From Arthrobacter sp. (GTDB lineage: Bacteria > Actinomycetota > Actinomycetes > Actinomycetales > Micrococcaceae): a DNA stretch of 32,860 nt. The notes below the pieces were generated by a model. It ran no database searches, was not told the DNA's origin, and was given only the letters and a program-made list of their open reading frames with translations. The first letter of the stretch is position 1, and the number at the start of each line of letters is the position of its first letter. Shown piece after piece: positions 8,907 to 19,082 of the stretch. A program made the position numbers and the translations under genes. The DNA lies in NCBI GenBank assembly GCA_029257465.1, contig JARIBG010000109.1, forward strand, positions 1-32,860, read 5' to 3'.

Positions 8907-9985
8907 CGGTCTCCGACTTCGACGACTACAGGCCGCCTGAGCCGGCCCGCCGCCGGAAGCGGGACGGCAAACGCCGTCGGGCTGGTGCGGGCCAGGGTCG
9001 CGCGGAGCCAACGGTGGTCCCCGAGGTCGCCTTCACGTCCTATTACGGCCGGTCGGTGGTCAAACCGCCACCCTGGGGGAACCCCATAGCGGTTTACCTC
9101 TTCCTTGGAGGGGTGGCAGGCGGCTCCGCGCTGCTCGGCTTCGGCGGTCAGGTGACCGGCCGGCTGATCCTGCGCCGCAACAGTAGGCTCGCTGCCCTGG
9201 CAGCAACCGGGGCCGGAGCTGTGGCGCTGGTGGCAGACCTCGGCCGTCCCGAGCGGTTCCTCAATATGCTCCGTACCATCAAGCTCACGTCTCCCATGAG
9301 CGTGGGCTCGTGGATCCTGGCGGCGTTCGGTACGGGTGCAGGAGTCTGCGCTGCCTCGGAGGTTGACCGGATGACGGGTTCGCGGCTTCCGCTCGGACCG
9401 CTACGCCGGGTGTTGCGGAGCATTGAGGGGCCGGCGGGGGCGGAAGCGGCGGTGTTCGCGGCGCCGCTGTCGGTCTATACCGCGGTCCTCCTCTCGGATA
9501 CGGCGAATCCGACCTGGAACGCCGCCCGGGAGGATCTGCCCATGGTCTTCGTCGGTTCGGCCAGCCTCGCGGCCGCGGGCCTTGCGATGATCACCACTCC
9601 AGTGAAGGAGGCAGGACCGGCCCGGGTAATGGCACTGCTCGGGGTCGGCGGAGAACTGATCGCGACCAGATCGATGGAGCGGAACATGGACCCGGTCGTC
9701 GCCGAGACCCTGCACCTGGGTGCACCGGGGCGGATGCTCACCTGGAGTCAGCGGCTGGCAGTGATCGGGGGCGCCGGCACTCTTCTGGGCGGGAGGCACA
9801 GGATCATCGCGGTACTCTCAGGTGCTGCTCTGCTGGGGGCCTCCGTACTGACGCGCTTCGGCATCCTGCGCGCCGGCCTTCACTCCACCGAGGATCCCCG
9901 GTACATCATCGAGCCACAGAAGAACCGTCTCGCCGCCCGACGTCGGGCAGGGATCATCCATGACTCCATCACGACCAGTGAATGA
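8903..9985 (+). CDS. NrfD/PsrC-like membrane anchor subunit of the formate dehydrogenase
   Basis: Multiple hydrophobic segments, PPPWGNPIAVYLFLGGVAGGSALLG and DLGRPERFLNMLRTIKLTSPMSVGSWIL typical of NrfD. TTG start overlaps the fdhB stop (TTGA). Confidence 0.85.
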   Translation: MTVSDFDDYRPPEPARRRKRDGKRRRAGAGQGRAEPTVVPEVAFTSYYGRSVVKPPPWGNPIAVYLFLGGVAGGSALLGFGGQVTGRLILRRNSRLAALAATGAGAVALVADLGRPERFLNMLRTIKLTSPMSVGSWILAAFGTGAGVCAASEVDRMTGSRLPLGPLRRVLRSIEGPAGAEAAVFAAPLSVYTAVLLSDTANPTWNAAREDLPMVFVGSASLAAAGLAMITTPVKEAGPARVMALLGVGGELIATRSMERNMDPVVAETLHLGAPGRMLTWSQRLAVIGGAGTLLGGRHRIIAVLSGAALLGASVLTRFGILRAGLHSTEDPRYIIEPQKNRLAARRRAGIIHDSITTSE

Positions 9986-10003
9986 GCAGACCGAAGGCGC
10001 CTA

Positions 10004-11020
10004 TCAGCGTATGTCGACGCCCTGTCCCTCGGTCGTATGTCCCACAACGGGATAGCCCGGAATCTCGCCGACCACGAGCAACCCCCCGGAGGTCTGGGCG
10101 TCGGCGAGCAGCAGCAGGGTCTCCTCCGAGATTCCAGCTGCCGAACTCAGCTGGGGGCGGACCCATTCCAGGTTGCGGCGGGTGCCACCCGAGATGAAGC
10201 CGTCCCGCAATGCTTCGCGGGCGCCGTCGACCAGCGGCACGGCGGTGTGGTCGATGACCGCGCCCACACCCGAGGCCCGGCACATCTTGTAGAGATGACC
10301 CAGGAGCCCGAAACCGGTGACATCCGTCGCGGCCCGCAGCCCGTGCTGCACCGCTGCTTCGGAGGCGTCGCGGTTCAAGGCGACCATGGTCGCGATGGCC
10401 TCCGGAAAAATTTCACCGGTGTTCTTGTGCCGGTTGTTCAGCAAACCCAGGCCGATCGGCTTGGTCAGCGTGAGGGGCAGGCCCGCACGGGCAGCATCGT
10501 TGCGAAGGAGCTTGGCGGGGTCCGCGATCCCGGTGACCGCCATTCCGTATTTCGGTTCCGGATCATCGACCGAATGCCCTCCGGTCACCGGGCAATGGGC
10601 CTCGTCGGCCACTGCCAGCCCTCCGCGGAGGACCTCGGCCAGTAACTCCATCGGCAGCACGTCCCGCGGCCAGCCGACAAGATTGATGGCAGTGATGGGA
10701 CTGCCGCCCATGGCGTAGATGTCGGACAGGGCGTTTGCTGCCGCGATTCGGCCCCAGTCGTAGGCGTCATCGACGACCGGAGTGAAGAAGTCCGCTGTGG
10801 AGAGTACTGCGAGATCCTCACGGACCAGCACAGCGCCGGCGTCATCGCCGCCGTCGAGCCCTACCAGGACGTCGGGGTGCCGCTGCCCGGTCAGGCCGCT
10901 GACAACGTCTTCGAGTTCGCCGGGAGGAATCTTGCAGGCGCATCCTCCACCGTGTGCGAAGCCGGTGAGTCGTACGTCTCCGGGCTGTTGTTGATCCACG
11001 TCCGAGGCCCCGTCTTCCAT
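10004..11020 (-). CDS. selD: Selenide, water dikinase
   Basis: LTGFAHGGGCACKIPPGELEDVV, DDAGAVLVREDLAVLSTADFFTPVVDDAYDWGRIAAANALSDIYAMGGSPITAINLVGWP and GGHSVDDPEPKYGMAVTG. Confidence 0.95.
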   Translation of the reverse strand: MEDGASDVDQQQPGDVRLTGFAHGGGCACKIPPGELEDVVSGLTGQRHPDVLVGLDGGDDAGAVLVREDLAVLSTADFFTPVVDDAYDWGRIAAANALSDIYAMGGSPITAINLVGWPRDVLPMELLAEVLRGGLAVADEAHCPVTGGHSVDDPEPKYGMAVTGIADPAKLLRNDAARAGLPLTLTKPIGLGLLNNRHKNTGEIFPEAIATMVALNRDASEAAVQHGLRAATDVTGFGLLGHLYKMCRASGVGAVIDHTAVPLVDGAREALRDGFISGGTRRNLEWVRPQLSSAAGISEETLLLLADAQTSGGLLVVGEIPGYPVVGHTTEGQGVDIR

Positions 11021-11061
11021 GCATCCAGTCTAGGCGTGCTCAGCAGTGTTAGCATTTTCTT

Positions 11062-11156
11062 GGAGGCGTCCGGGTCCTGGTGGGCCCCCCGGTCTTCAAA
11101 ACCGGTGAGACCGAGTATCTCGGTCTGGCGGGTTCGATTCCCGTCCGCCTCCGCCA
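11062..11156 (+). tRNA. selC: tRNA-Sec (anticodon TCA)
   Basis: 95 nt: GGAGGCG acceptor pairs with CGCCTCC, G discriminator and encoded CCA. 6-bp D-stem GGGTCC/GGGCCC with TGGT loop, anticodon loop CTTCAAA, 8-bp variable arm AGACCGAG-TAT-CTCGGTCT, T-loop TTCGATT. Confidence 0.96.
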
Positions 11157-11185
11157 TGTGCTGTTGGTATACCCGAAGGAGCGCT

Positions 11186-12517
11186 GTGGGCGCAGACGAT
11201 CCGCGTCGATTCATTCCGCGGACCGACAGGCTCCTTTCACACCCGGAGCTCCGACGTGCCGGGGCCCATCTCGGCAGCGACGTCATCGGCTCCATCGTCC
11301 AGCAGTTCCAGGCCCTGGCACGCTCCGGCGAGATCGCGCCGGAGGACGTCGAATCAAGGATCCTGGCCGCTGTGTCCTCGCGCCAGGTCACTTCCTTGAA
11401 GTCGGTGCTGAACGCCACGGGTGTCATCGTCCATACGAATCTCGGACGCGCGCCGTTGTCGGAGGCTTCCAGGGAGGCTCTGCTCACCGCGGCCGGCTAT
11501 GTGGACGTCGAACTGGATCTGGTCGACGGGACCCGGTCCGGGCGCGGTGTCGGTGCACGAGAGGCTTTGCTGCGCGCCTGCCCGGCAGCAGAGAGCGCGC
11601 TCGTCGTCAATAACGGCGCGGCCGCCCTGGTGCTGGCCACCACTGTTCTGGCAGGCCTGGGTGAGGTGGTGATCAGCCGCGGGGAACTGGTCGAGATCGG
11701 CGCGGGTTTCAGGCTTCCCGATCTGATCGAATCCACCGGTGCCCGTCTGCGGGAAGTGGGTACGACCAATCGCACGCACCTGCGCGATTACGAAGCAGCG
11801 CTGGGGGACCGGACCGGCTGCCTACTCAAAGTCCACCCGAGCAATTTCCGGATCAGCGGATTCACCGCCGGGGTCGACGTGCACCAGCTCAGGTCGCTGG
11901 CCGATGAATACAACATCCCTCTGGTGGTGGATCTGGGGAGCGGCCTGCTCGAGCCCGACCAGATGCTGCCCGACGAGCCCGACGTCGCGAGTGCGTTGGA
12001 GGCCGGAGCCGACGTCGTCACCGTCAGCGGGGACAAGCTCCTCGGTGGACCGCAGGCGGGACTCCTGCTCGGTCGCGCGGAGGTGATCGAGACACTGGCT
12101 CGGCATCCGCTGGCTCGGGCACTGCGCACGGACAAATTGACGTTGGCCGCATTGGAGGCGACCGTCTCCGGTCCGGTGACGCCGGTGGTCGCAGCGTTGC
12201 ACGCTGATCCTGCGCGGCTTCGCGAACGCACGGAGGTACTCGCTGAAGCTGTGGGGTGCGCGGTGGTCGAACACGATGGCCGGGTCGGCGGCGGGGGAGG
12301 CCCGGATGTGCCGTTGCCGGGCTGGGCGGCTCAGCTTCCTCAAAGCGTTGCCCGGCCGCTGCGCACAGGGGATCCGCCCGTGCTGCCTCGGGTCCATGAT
12401 GGTGCGTGCCTGGTGGATCTGCGGTGCGTTCCGGAGGACGACGACGAGCAGCTGATCGCGGCTGTGCTGGCAGCTCTGGGGCGTGCAGGCGAAACGCCGG
12501 GAACGGAAAGTCGCTGA
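11186..12517 (+). CDS. selA: L-seryl-tRNA(Sec) selenium transferase
   Basis: LNATGVIVHTNLGRAPLSE, VNNGAAALVLATTVLA, SRGELVEIGAGFRLPDLIESTGARLREVGTTNRTHLRDYE, SGDKLLGGPQAG. GTG 11186 with AAGGA upstream; ORF open to 10877 across the tRNA. Confidence 0.95.
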   Translation: MGADDPRRFIPRTDRLLSHPELRRAGAHLGSDVIGSIVQQFQALARSGEIAPEDVESRILAAVSSRQVTSLKSVLNATGVIVHTNLGRAPLSEASREALLTAAGYVDVELDLVDGTRSGRGVGAREALLRACPAAESALVVNNGAAALVLATTVLAGLGEVVISRGELVEIGAGFRLPDLIESTGARLREVGTTNRTHLRDYEAALGDRTGCLLKVHPSNFRISGFTAGVDVHQLRSLADEYNIPLVVDLGSGLLEPDQMLPDEPDVASALEAGADVVTVSGDKLLGGPQAGLLLGRAEVIETLARHPLARALRTDKLTLAALEATVSGPVTPVVAALHADPARLRERTEVLAEAVGCAVVEHDGRVGGGGGPDVPLPGWAAQLPQSVARPLRTGDPPVLPRVHDGACLVDLRCVPEDDDEQLIAAVLAALGRAGETPGTESR

Positions 12518-12519
12518 CG

Positions 12520-14304
12520 ATGTTCGTCGTTGCTACCGCAGGGCACGTCGACCATGGCAAGAGCACACTGGTACGTGCACTGACCGGCATGGAGCCGGAC
12601 CGATGGGCGGAGGAGCGCCGTCGGGGGCTGACCATCGACCTGGGGTTCGCGTGGACTCGGCTCCCATCGGGCCGGGATGTGTCGTTCGTGGATGTGCCCG
12701 GACACGAACGGTTCCTCGGCAACATGCTGGCCGGGCTGGGACCCGCGCCGGCGGTCTGTTTCGTCGTCGCCGCCGATGAAGGGTGGCAGGCCCAGTCCAG
12801 TGACCACCGGGATGCGATAGCAGCCCTGGGGATCACCCATGGAATCGTGGTCCTGACGCGCAGCGACCGAGCGCCGCGCGGTTCGGACGAGGTACTCGCA
12901 CGCGTTCGGGCGGAACTCGAGGGCACCGGGTTGAAGGACGCACCGGCCGTCGCCGTCTCCGCCGTCAACGGGACCGGGCTCGATGAGCTGCGCAGTGCCT
13001 TGGACGCCATGCTGTCGACCCTGCCCCCACCAGAACCGGCCGCCCGGGTCCGGTTGTGGATCGACAGGTCCTTCACCATCAGCGGCGCCGGAACGGTGGT
13101 GACCGGCACGCTGACCTCCGGTACTCTCGCGCGGGGTGACCGCCTCGTGCTCTCGGGTTCCGCGGGAACCGACGTGGTGTCTGTTCGGGCACTGCACAGC
13201 CGCAACGAGGCTGTCGACTCCATCGGTCCCACCAGTCGCGTCGCCATCAATCTGAGGGCAGGGCTCTCTGCGGAAGCGATCCATCGCGGGGATGTTCTCC
13301 TCACTGAAGACAGCTGGCCGGCGGTGGGCACCGTCGACGTTCGGCGAACCACGGGGGCCTCTTTCACCGACGCTCCCGGCCAGCTGTTCGTCCATGTGGG
13401 TACCGCCGTCGTGCCGTGCCGGGTCCGCCCCCTCGGAGACGACCACGCCCGCCTGACGCTCGACCGGCGGTTCCCACTCGAAGTCGGTGACCGCCTGGTG
13501 TTGCGGGCGGCCGGCGGCCGGGGAGTCCTGGCGGGGGCCCAGATTCTCGACGTCGACCCGCCGGCGCTGGACCGGCGCGGCGATGGAACCCGGCGGACGG
13601 CAGCCCTGACAGGGATGTCGCCCCACGGGGATGCGCTGACGGAGGTTGCTCGCCGCGGCGCGGTGCAGGTCGGTCAGCTGCGCAGGATGGGTATCTCCCG
13701 CCTGGGTGAGGTGCCCGACGGCGTCAGGGCCTTCGGCGACTGGTGGGTGCACGAAGAGGCGCTCGACGCGTGGCGGCGGAAGCTGCGCAGTGCCGTGGAG
13801 CACCTGGCGAAGCAGGACCCGTTGGCCGCCGGACTGTCGCACGGAGCCGGCCGGGATCTCCTGGGGTCGGCCGGCGTGCTGCTGGAAGTTGTTGTCCGGG
13901 AAGCCGGGCTTCACTACCGCGATGGTTTCATCACTCTGCCCGGTCAGCGTCAGAACCTCGGAACGGCCGAAGCGGGGATCGCAGCCCTTGAGAAGCGCCT
14001 GAGCGCGGGCCCCTTCGCTGCTCCTGAAGCCCATGACCTGAAGGTCCTCGGGCTGGGTAGCCGCGAGCTGGCGGCAGGGGAGCGCAGTGGGCGCCTGCTG
14101 AGGCTCGGCGACGGCGTGGTCCTGCTACCACGGGCACCCGCCCTGGCGATGCGCGAACTGGCGGCTCTACCTCAGCCGTTCACGACCAGCGAGGCACGCA
14201 AGGCGCTGGACACCACGCGCAGGGTGGTGATCCCGCTGCTCGAGTACCTCGACGGACGCGGCTGGACGCGCCGGCTCGACGCGAACCGGCGTTGCATCAC
14301 TTGA
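12520..14304 (+). CDS. selB: Selenocysteine-specific elongation factor SelB
   Basis: ATAGHVDHGKSTLVRALTGMEPDRWAEERRRGLTIDLGFAW, DVPGHERFLGNMLAG, C-terminal winged-helix region. ATG 2 nt after the selA stop. Confidence 0.95.
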   Translation: MFVVATAGHVDHGKSTLVRALTGMEPDRWAEERRRGLTIDLGFAWTRLPSGRDVSFVDVPGHERFLGNMLAGLGPAPAVCFVVAADEGWQAQSSDHRDAIAALGITHGIVVLTRSDRAPRGSDEVLARVRAELEGTGLKDAPAVAVSAVNGTGLDELRSALDAMLSTLPPPEPAARVRLWIDRSFTISGAGTVVTGTLTSGTLARGDRLVLSGSAGTDVVSVRALHSRNEAVDSIGPTSRVAINLRAGLSAEAIHRGDVLLTEDSWPAVGTVDVRRTTGASFTDAPGQLFVHVGTAVVPCRVRPLGDDHARLTLDRRFPLEVGDRLVLRAAGGRGVLAGAQILDVDPPALDRRGDGTRRTAALTGMSPHGDALTEVARRGAVQVGQLRRMGISRLGEVPDGVRAFGDWWVHEEALDAWRRKLRSAVEHLAKQDPLAAGLSHGAGRDLLGSAGVLLEVVVREAGLHYRDGFITLPGQRQNLGTAEAGIAALEKRLSAGPFAAPEAHDLKVLGLGSRELAAGERSGRLLRLGDGVVLLPRAPALAMRELAALPQPFTTSEARKALDTTRRVVIPLLEYLDGRGWTRRLDANRRCIT

Positions 14305-14371
14305 GCGTGGAGGTGGTCTGAGCGCATAGGCTACGTCCACCGATCGCAGCCGTCCAGAGCTTCTGCGCGGC

Positions 14372-14974
14372 TCATTCCTCCGGACGGCGGATGGTCGTGG
14401 TGACCGACACCAGCTGCGGGCGGGGCGGGGCAGAGCTGAAGCCGAAGCGGACCGGTGGGCTCACGGGTGCGAGGGTGCCGAGATCGGCACCCCGCCATGC
14501 CGCCGTCGCCGCCGGAACGGCGCGGGCCGAGGTGACGCCGTAGTACTCCGTGCGGCCGTGACCGGCAGAACCGGCCGTCGCGACGCCGGGAATCAGCCGC
14601 GACGCGACCGGATTGATGAGGGCGAGCCAGCGCGGATGCGTGGCCAGGCGGGCGGGGACGACGCCGAGCAGTCGTCCGAGCACGGTCGTCCCGCCGATCT
14701 CGGCGAAGACCTGCAACTCACCTGCGTCGACCACGAGCCGCTCCTGCGTGAGCGTGGAGCTGATGGGGGAGAGGGCGACGTCGTCGAACGAGTAGGTGGC
14801 TCCGACGTAGTCCGCCACCTCCTGGGTCGGGGCGAGCAGCGTCCGGTGCCCTGCGACGTCCTCCATCATGACGTCGGTGAACGCGCCGAACGGCGAGGAG
14901 TCCCAGCGCCCGATCACCAGCCGTGTCCCCGAGGAAGTGCCGATACCGATGATGTGTCCAACGAAGCGGTCCAT
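14372..14974 (-). CDS. Conserved hypothetical protein
   Basis: MDRFVGHIIGIGTSSGTRLVIGRWDSSPFGAFTDVMMEDVAGHRTLLAPTQEVADYV...; coherent globular ORF, ATG at 14974. Confidence 0.75.
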   Translation of the reverse strand: MDRFVGHIIGIGTSSGTRLVIGRWDSSPFGAFTDVMMEDVAGHRTLLAPTQEVADYVGATYSFDDVALSPISSTLTQERLVVDAGELQVFAEIGGTTVLGRLLGVVPARLATHPRWLALINPVASRLIPGVATAGSAGHGRTEYYGVTSARAVPAATAAWRGADLGTLAPVSPPVRFGFSSAPPRPQLVSVTTTIRRPEE

Positions 14975-15090
14975 GCCCCCATTGTCCATGGGTTGTCCGT
15001 GCGCGAGGCGGATCCAGCCTGCGCCCGTCGCAGTTCGACGCCCGAGCCGTTCGACGCCCGTCGCCGTTCGGCTAAACTCGGACGGTAAGA

Positions 15091-15190
15091 GCCCCAGTGG
15101 CCGCGTGCAGTCTGCGGCCGGTTGGGGCGTTCTCATGCACGGCGCCCTGTCCCCCGTTACGCGGGAAGGATGCCGTACCGAATGGGGGAG
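15091..15190 (+). promoter_or_regulatory. Structured 5' leader of purA with potential Shine-Dalgarno sequestration
   Basis: Hairpin 1: GCCCCA/TGGGGC (15091-15096/15123-15128) plus GGCCGC/GCGGCC (15099-15104/15114-15119). Hairpin 2: CCCCCGTT/AATGGGGG (15151-15158/15181-15188) includes the SD GGGGGAG (15184-15190). Confidence 0.45.
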
Positions 15191-15196
15191 TATCCC

Positions 15197-16486
<1,290 letters not shown>

Positions 16487-16554
16487 CCCTGGCGGGTGCC
16501 GGGCCGGCGGCCGCCTCACCATGGGCGTCGACCGGTGCCGTGGCCGGCGGTGAG

Positions 16555-17358
16555 CTAGAGATTCACGGTGACGTCTGCGTCCTCCCGCAGCTCTGCAATG
16601 AGCTTCTGGGCGGCCTCGGAGAGCTTCTGGCCGGAGAGCTGCGCCTCGATCTCGGGCCGTACCTCGTCGAGCGGAGGGATGGGCGTCGTCGTGTCGCCTG
16701 CTTCCTCCTGCCGGGTCTTCGCGGCCTCGTAGGTGTCCTTGACCTCCTGATCGGAGGGCTTCGTGTCTCCAGCCTCCTCGGCGAGCAGTGCATCGAGTTT
16801 GACCTGATCGGCGAGCTGCGTGTCGAACTCCCCGTCCTCGAGTCCCTGCTCGGCGAAGGCCGCCCGGAGATCCTCCTCGGTCTCGAGCTGACTGGACTCG
16901 AGCAGCTCGTCGATGGCGGCGGCTTCGGCTTCGGGGCTCGACTCGATACCCCGCTTCTCCGCCTCCTGCCGCAGTAGCTCGGCACTCACGAGATTGTCCG
17001 CGACGCTCGTCTTCAACTGCTCCTGATCGAGTATCTGCCCGTCGAGCTGCGCTGCGGTGGAGGCCTGGGCGAACTGGCCCTCGTACGTGGTGGTGAACAG
17101 GTCCCGGTCGATCTCCGTCCCGTTGACGACGGCGACGACCTCCGGAATGCCCTCGAGATCCGGTTCGGGTGGTGCAGCATCCGCCGGAGCAGAAGACTCC
17201 GGCGTCGCCTCGGGTGCCGATTCCGATTCCGCTGCGGATGGCGATGCGCTCGGTGCCTCGTCAGCATCCCCCTCACCGCAGGCACTCAGGAGCGCCGCCG
17301 ATCCGATGAATGCGGCAGCGAGCAGCAACCGCTTCCGTGCTGGTGTCCTGCTGGCCAT
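16555..17358 (-). CDS. SurA N-terminal domain lipoprotein (peptidyl-prolyl isomerase-like)
   Basis: MASRTPARKRLLLAAAFIGSAALLSACGEG lipobox, then VVAVVNGTEIDRDLFTTTYEGQFAQ and a helical SurA_N-like region. Confidence 0.8.
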   Translation of the reverse strand: MASRTPARKRLLLAAAFIGSAALLSACGEGDADEAPSASPSAAESESAPEATPESSAPADAAPPEPDLEGIPEVVAVVNGTEIDRDLFTTTYEGQFAQASTAAQLDGQILDQEQLKTSVADNLVSAELLRQEAEKRGIESSPEAEAAAIDELLESSQLETEEDLRAAFAEQGLEDGEFDTQLADQVKLDALLAEEAGDTKPSDQEVKDTYEAAKTRQEEAGDTTTPIPPLDEVRPEIEAQLSGQKLSEAAQKLIAELREDADVTVNL

Positions 17359-17464
17359 GATGGAGTCCTTGCGTCGTGGGTCAGCGTGGAACACTAGCAA
17401 ACCCGGATGTACGCGAGATGGACGCACGCTTCACAGACGCTGAGAGTTGAGCCGAGTGCGGGTC

Positions 17465-17971
17465 CTACCAACCCCAGGTTCCGGTGCCGCCCTTGAATGG
17501 TCCCACGATCGCGGAGGTGATCCACCCGCCGTAGAAGTCGCCCTCCTGCGCCTGAACTAGCTCACCGTCCACCGTGCAGGAGTCCATCTGCGAGGGATAG
17601 ATCGCCACACGTGTGGAGAGCTCCTCGTAGCCGCGTACCGGGGCGGGGTACGTCCAGGCGCCACGGGGGCTGCGTCCTGTGCCGGCGACGACGTCGAAAT
17701 ACCTGGCCGCGCCCTTGAACTCGCAGTGCGTGGTCCCCTCCACGGGTTCCAGCACACCGGGCAGGAAGTCGTCGATCGGCAGGTAGTAGACCGGCGGATG
17801 ACTGGTCTCCAGCACCCGGACGGCGGCGCTGGTCGCCGTGATCAGCTGCCCACCGAAGTGCACCTCGATCCGCGCCGATGCTCGCTCCACACTGGGAGGC
17901 CTTGGGTAGTCCCACACCGATTCCTGCCCCGGACCGGGCTGGACACGCTTTCCACTCCTCGGGTTCCTCAT
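17465..17971 (-). CDS. DUF427 domain-containing protein
   Basis: VWDYPRPPSVERASARIEVHFGG...VYYLPIDDFLPGVLEPVEGTTHCEFKGAARYFDVV...GWTS-type C-terminus. Confidence 0.85.
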   Translation of the reverse strand: MRNPRSGKRVQPGPGQESVWDYPRPPSVERASARIEVHFGGQLITATSAAVRVLETSHPPVYYLPIDDFLPGVLEPVEGTTHCEFKGAARYFDVVAGTGRSPRGAWTYPAPVRGYEELSTRVAIYPSQMDSCTVDGELVQAQEGDFYGGWITSAIVGPFKGGTGTWGW

Positions 17972-18047
17972 GGACACACAGGCTACTCCCGGCAACCCGG
18001 AGAGGGTCTGTAGGCTGGACGGACGGCACAGAGATGAGGTCAGCAGT

Positions 18048-18854
18048 ATGAAGGTCAGCGTTGGTCAGTTCCGACCGGGTGGGGACACCGCGGCGAACCT
18101 CTCCGTCATGCGTGAGCTCGCGGTGACAGCCGGTGTGCAAGGGTCTGCGCTGATCGTCTTCCCCGAGGAGTCGATGTTCTCGATCGGCGCGGTGCAGGGC
18201 TCCCTGCAGGACGCCGTGGAAGCCAACTGGACCTCCTTCGTCCAGCAGCTCTCCTTCATCGCGGCCGAGAACTCGATCGCCGTCGTCGCCGGTGGGTACG
18301 AACCCAGTGGCGAAACGCGGCCCTTCAACACCCTCGTCCTCATCGACTCGACCGGCCGCATCGTCGACACCTACCGCAAGCTGCACCTGTACGATGCCTT
18401 CAGCTACCAGGAGTCCTCGCGGATCAGACCGGGCGACGGCGGCATCAAGGTTGCCCAGGTCGGTGACCTCCGGGTGGGTCTCATGACGTGCTACGACATC
18501 CGGTTCCCCGAGCAGGCGCGCGCTCTGGCCGATGTCGGTGCCGATCTGCTCTGTGTACCGGCTGCCTGGTTCGAGGGCGAACACAAGATCGAGCACTGGG
18601 AGACACTGCTGAAGGCACGTGCCATCGAGAACACGGTGTGGGTTGCTGCGGCAGGGACCTCCGGCGGCCACACCATCGGTCACTCCGCGATCCTGGACCC
18701 GATGGGTATCCCGATGGTGCACCTCGAGAACGAGGACCGCGGTGTTGTCACCACGGAGGTCACCCGGCGGAGGGTCGACGACGTACGCGAGTTCCTGCCG
18801 GTGCTGCAGAACCGGCGGTTCAGCCGGAACGACACCATCGTCGACGCCCACTGA
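18048..18854 (+). CDS. Carbon-nitrogen hydrolase (nitrilase superfamily amidohydrolase)
   Basis: VFPEESMFS (catalytic E), YRKLHLYDAF (K), GLMTCYDIRFPEQAR (C). Confidence 0.93.
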   Translation: MKVSVGQFRPGGDTAANLSVMRELAVTAGVQGSALIVFPEESMFSIGAVQGSLQDAVEANWTSFVQQLSFIAAENSIAVVAGGYEPSGETRPFNTLVLIDSTGRIVDTYRKLHLYDAFSYQESSRIRPGDGGIKVAQVGDLRVGLMTCYDIRFPEQARALADVGADLLCVPAAWFEGEHKIEHWETLLKARAIENTVWVAAAGTSGGHTIGHSAILDPMGIPMVHLENEDRGVVTTEVTRRRVDDVREFLPVLQNRRFSRNDTIVDAH

Positions 18855-18971
18855 TTCCGCCCCGGGACGGCGAGTGACCGCCCTGTGGAAGGAATCGCCC
18901 GATCGCTACCGGAGAAGTTTCCGGACCTGCGTAACTTTCCCGGACCGATCAACGATTACCCCTGTGTAAGC

Positions 18972-19020
18972 GCCGCGCCGAGGCTTATCCCCCAACGGGC
19001 CTCGGTGCGGCCTTTTCTTT
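18972..19020 (+). terminator. Intrinsic terminator-like hairpin
   Basis: GCCGCGCCGAGGC (18972-18984) pairs with GCCTCGGTGCGGC (18999-19011), 13 bp with one G-U, followed by CTTTTCTTT-like T-rich sequence. Confidence 0.75.
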
Positions 19021-19082
19021 GCTGCAGGACAGGACAGGACGCGCCGCGGAGAGAACCAGCCGAGCGCAGGGTGACGGTTACG

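Noticed and set aside
6852-9011. 719-aa minus-strand ORF over fdhA/fdhB
   Set aside because: Antisense to clearly functional Fe-S and molybdopterin subunits; composition typical of GC-driven spurious ORFs.
10877-11185. N-terminal extension of the selA ORF across selD and the tRNA
   Set aside because: Overlaps a tRNA gene and antisense selD; a GTG start with SD at 11186 matches the SelA N-terminus.
12024-14034. Long minus-strand ORFs (447 and 564 aa) over selA/selB
   Set aside because: Low-complexity Arg/Pro/Ser composition opposite recognised selA/selB; no motifs.
17562-18851. 429-aa minus-strand ORF over the nitrilase-family gene
   Set aside because: Antisense to a protein with an intact Glu-Lys-Cys triad.
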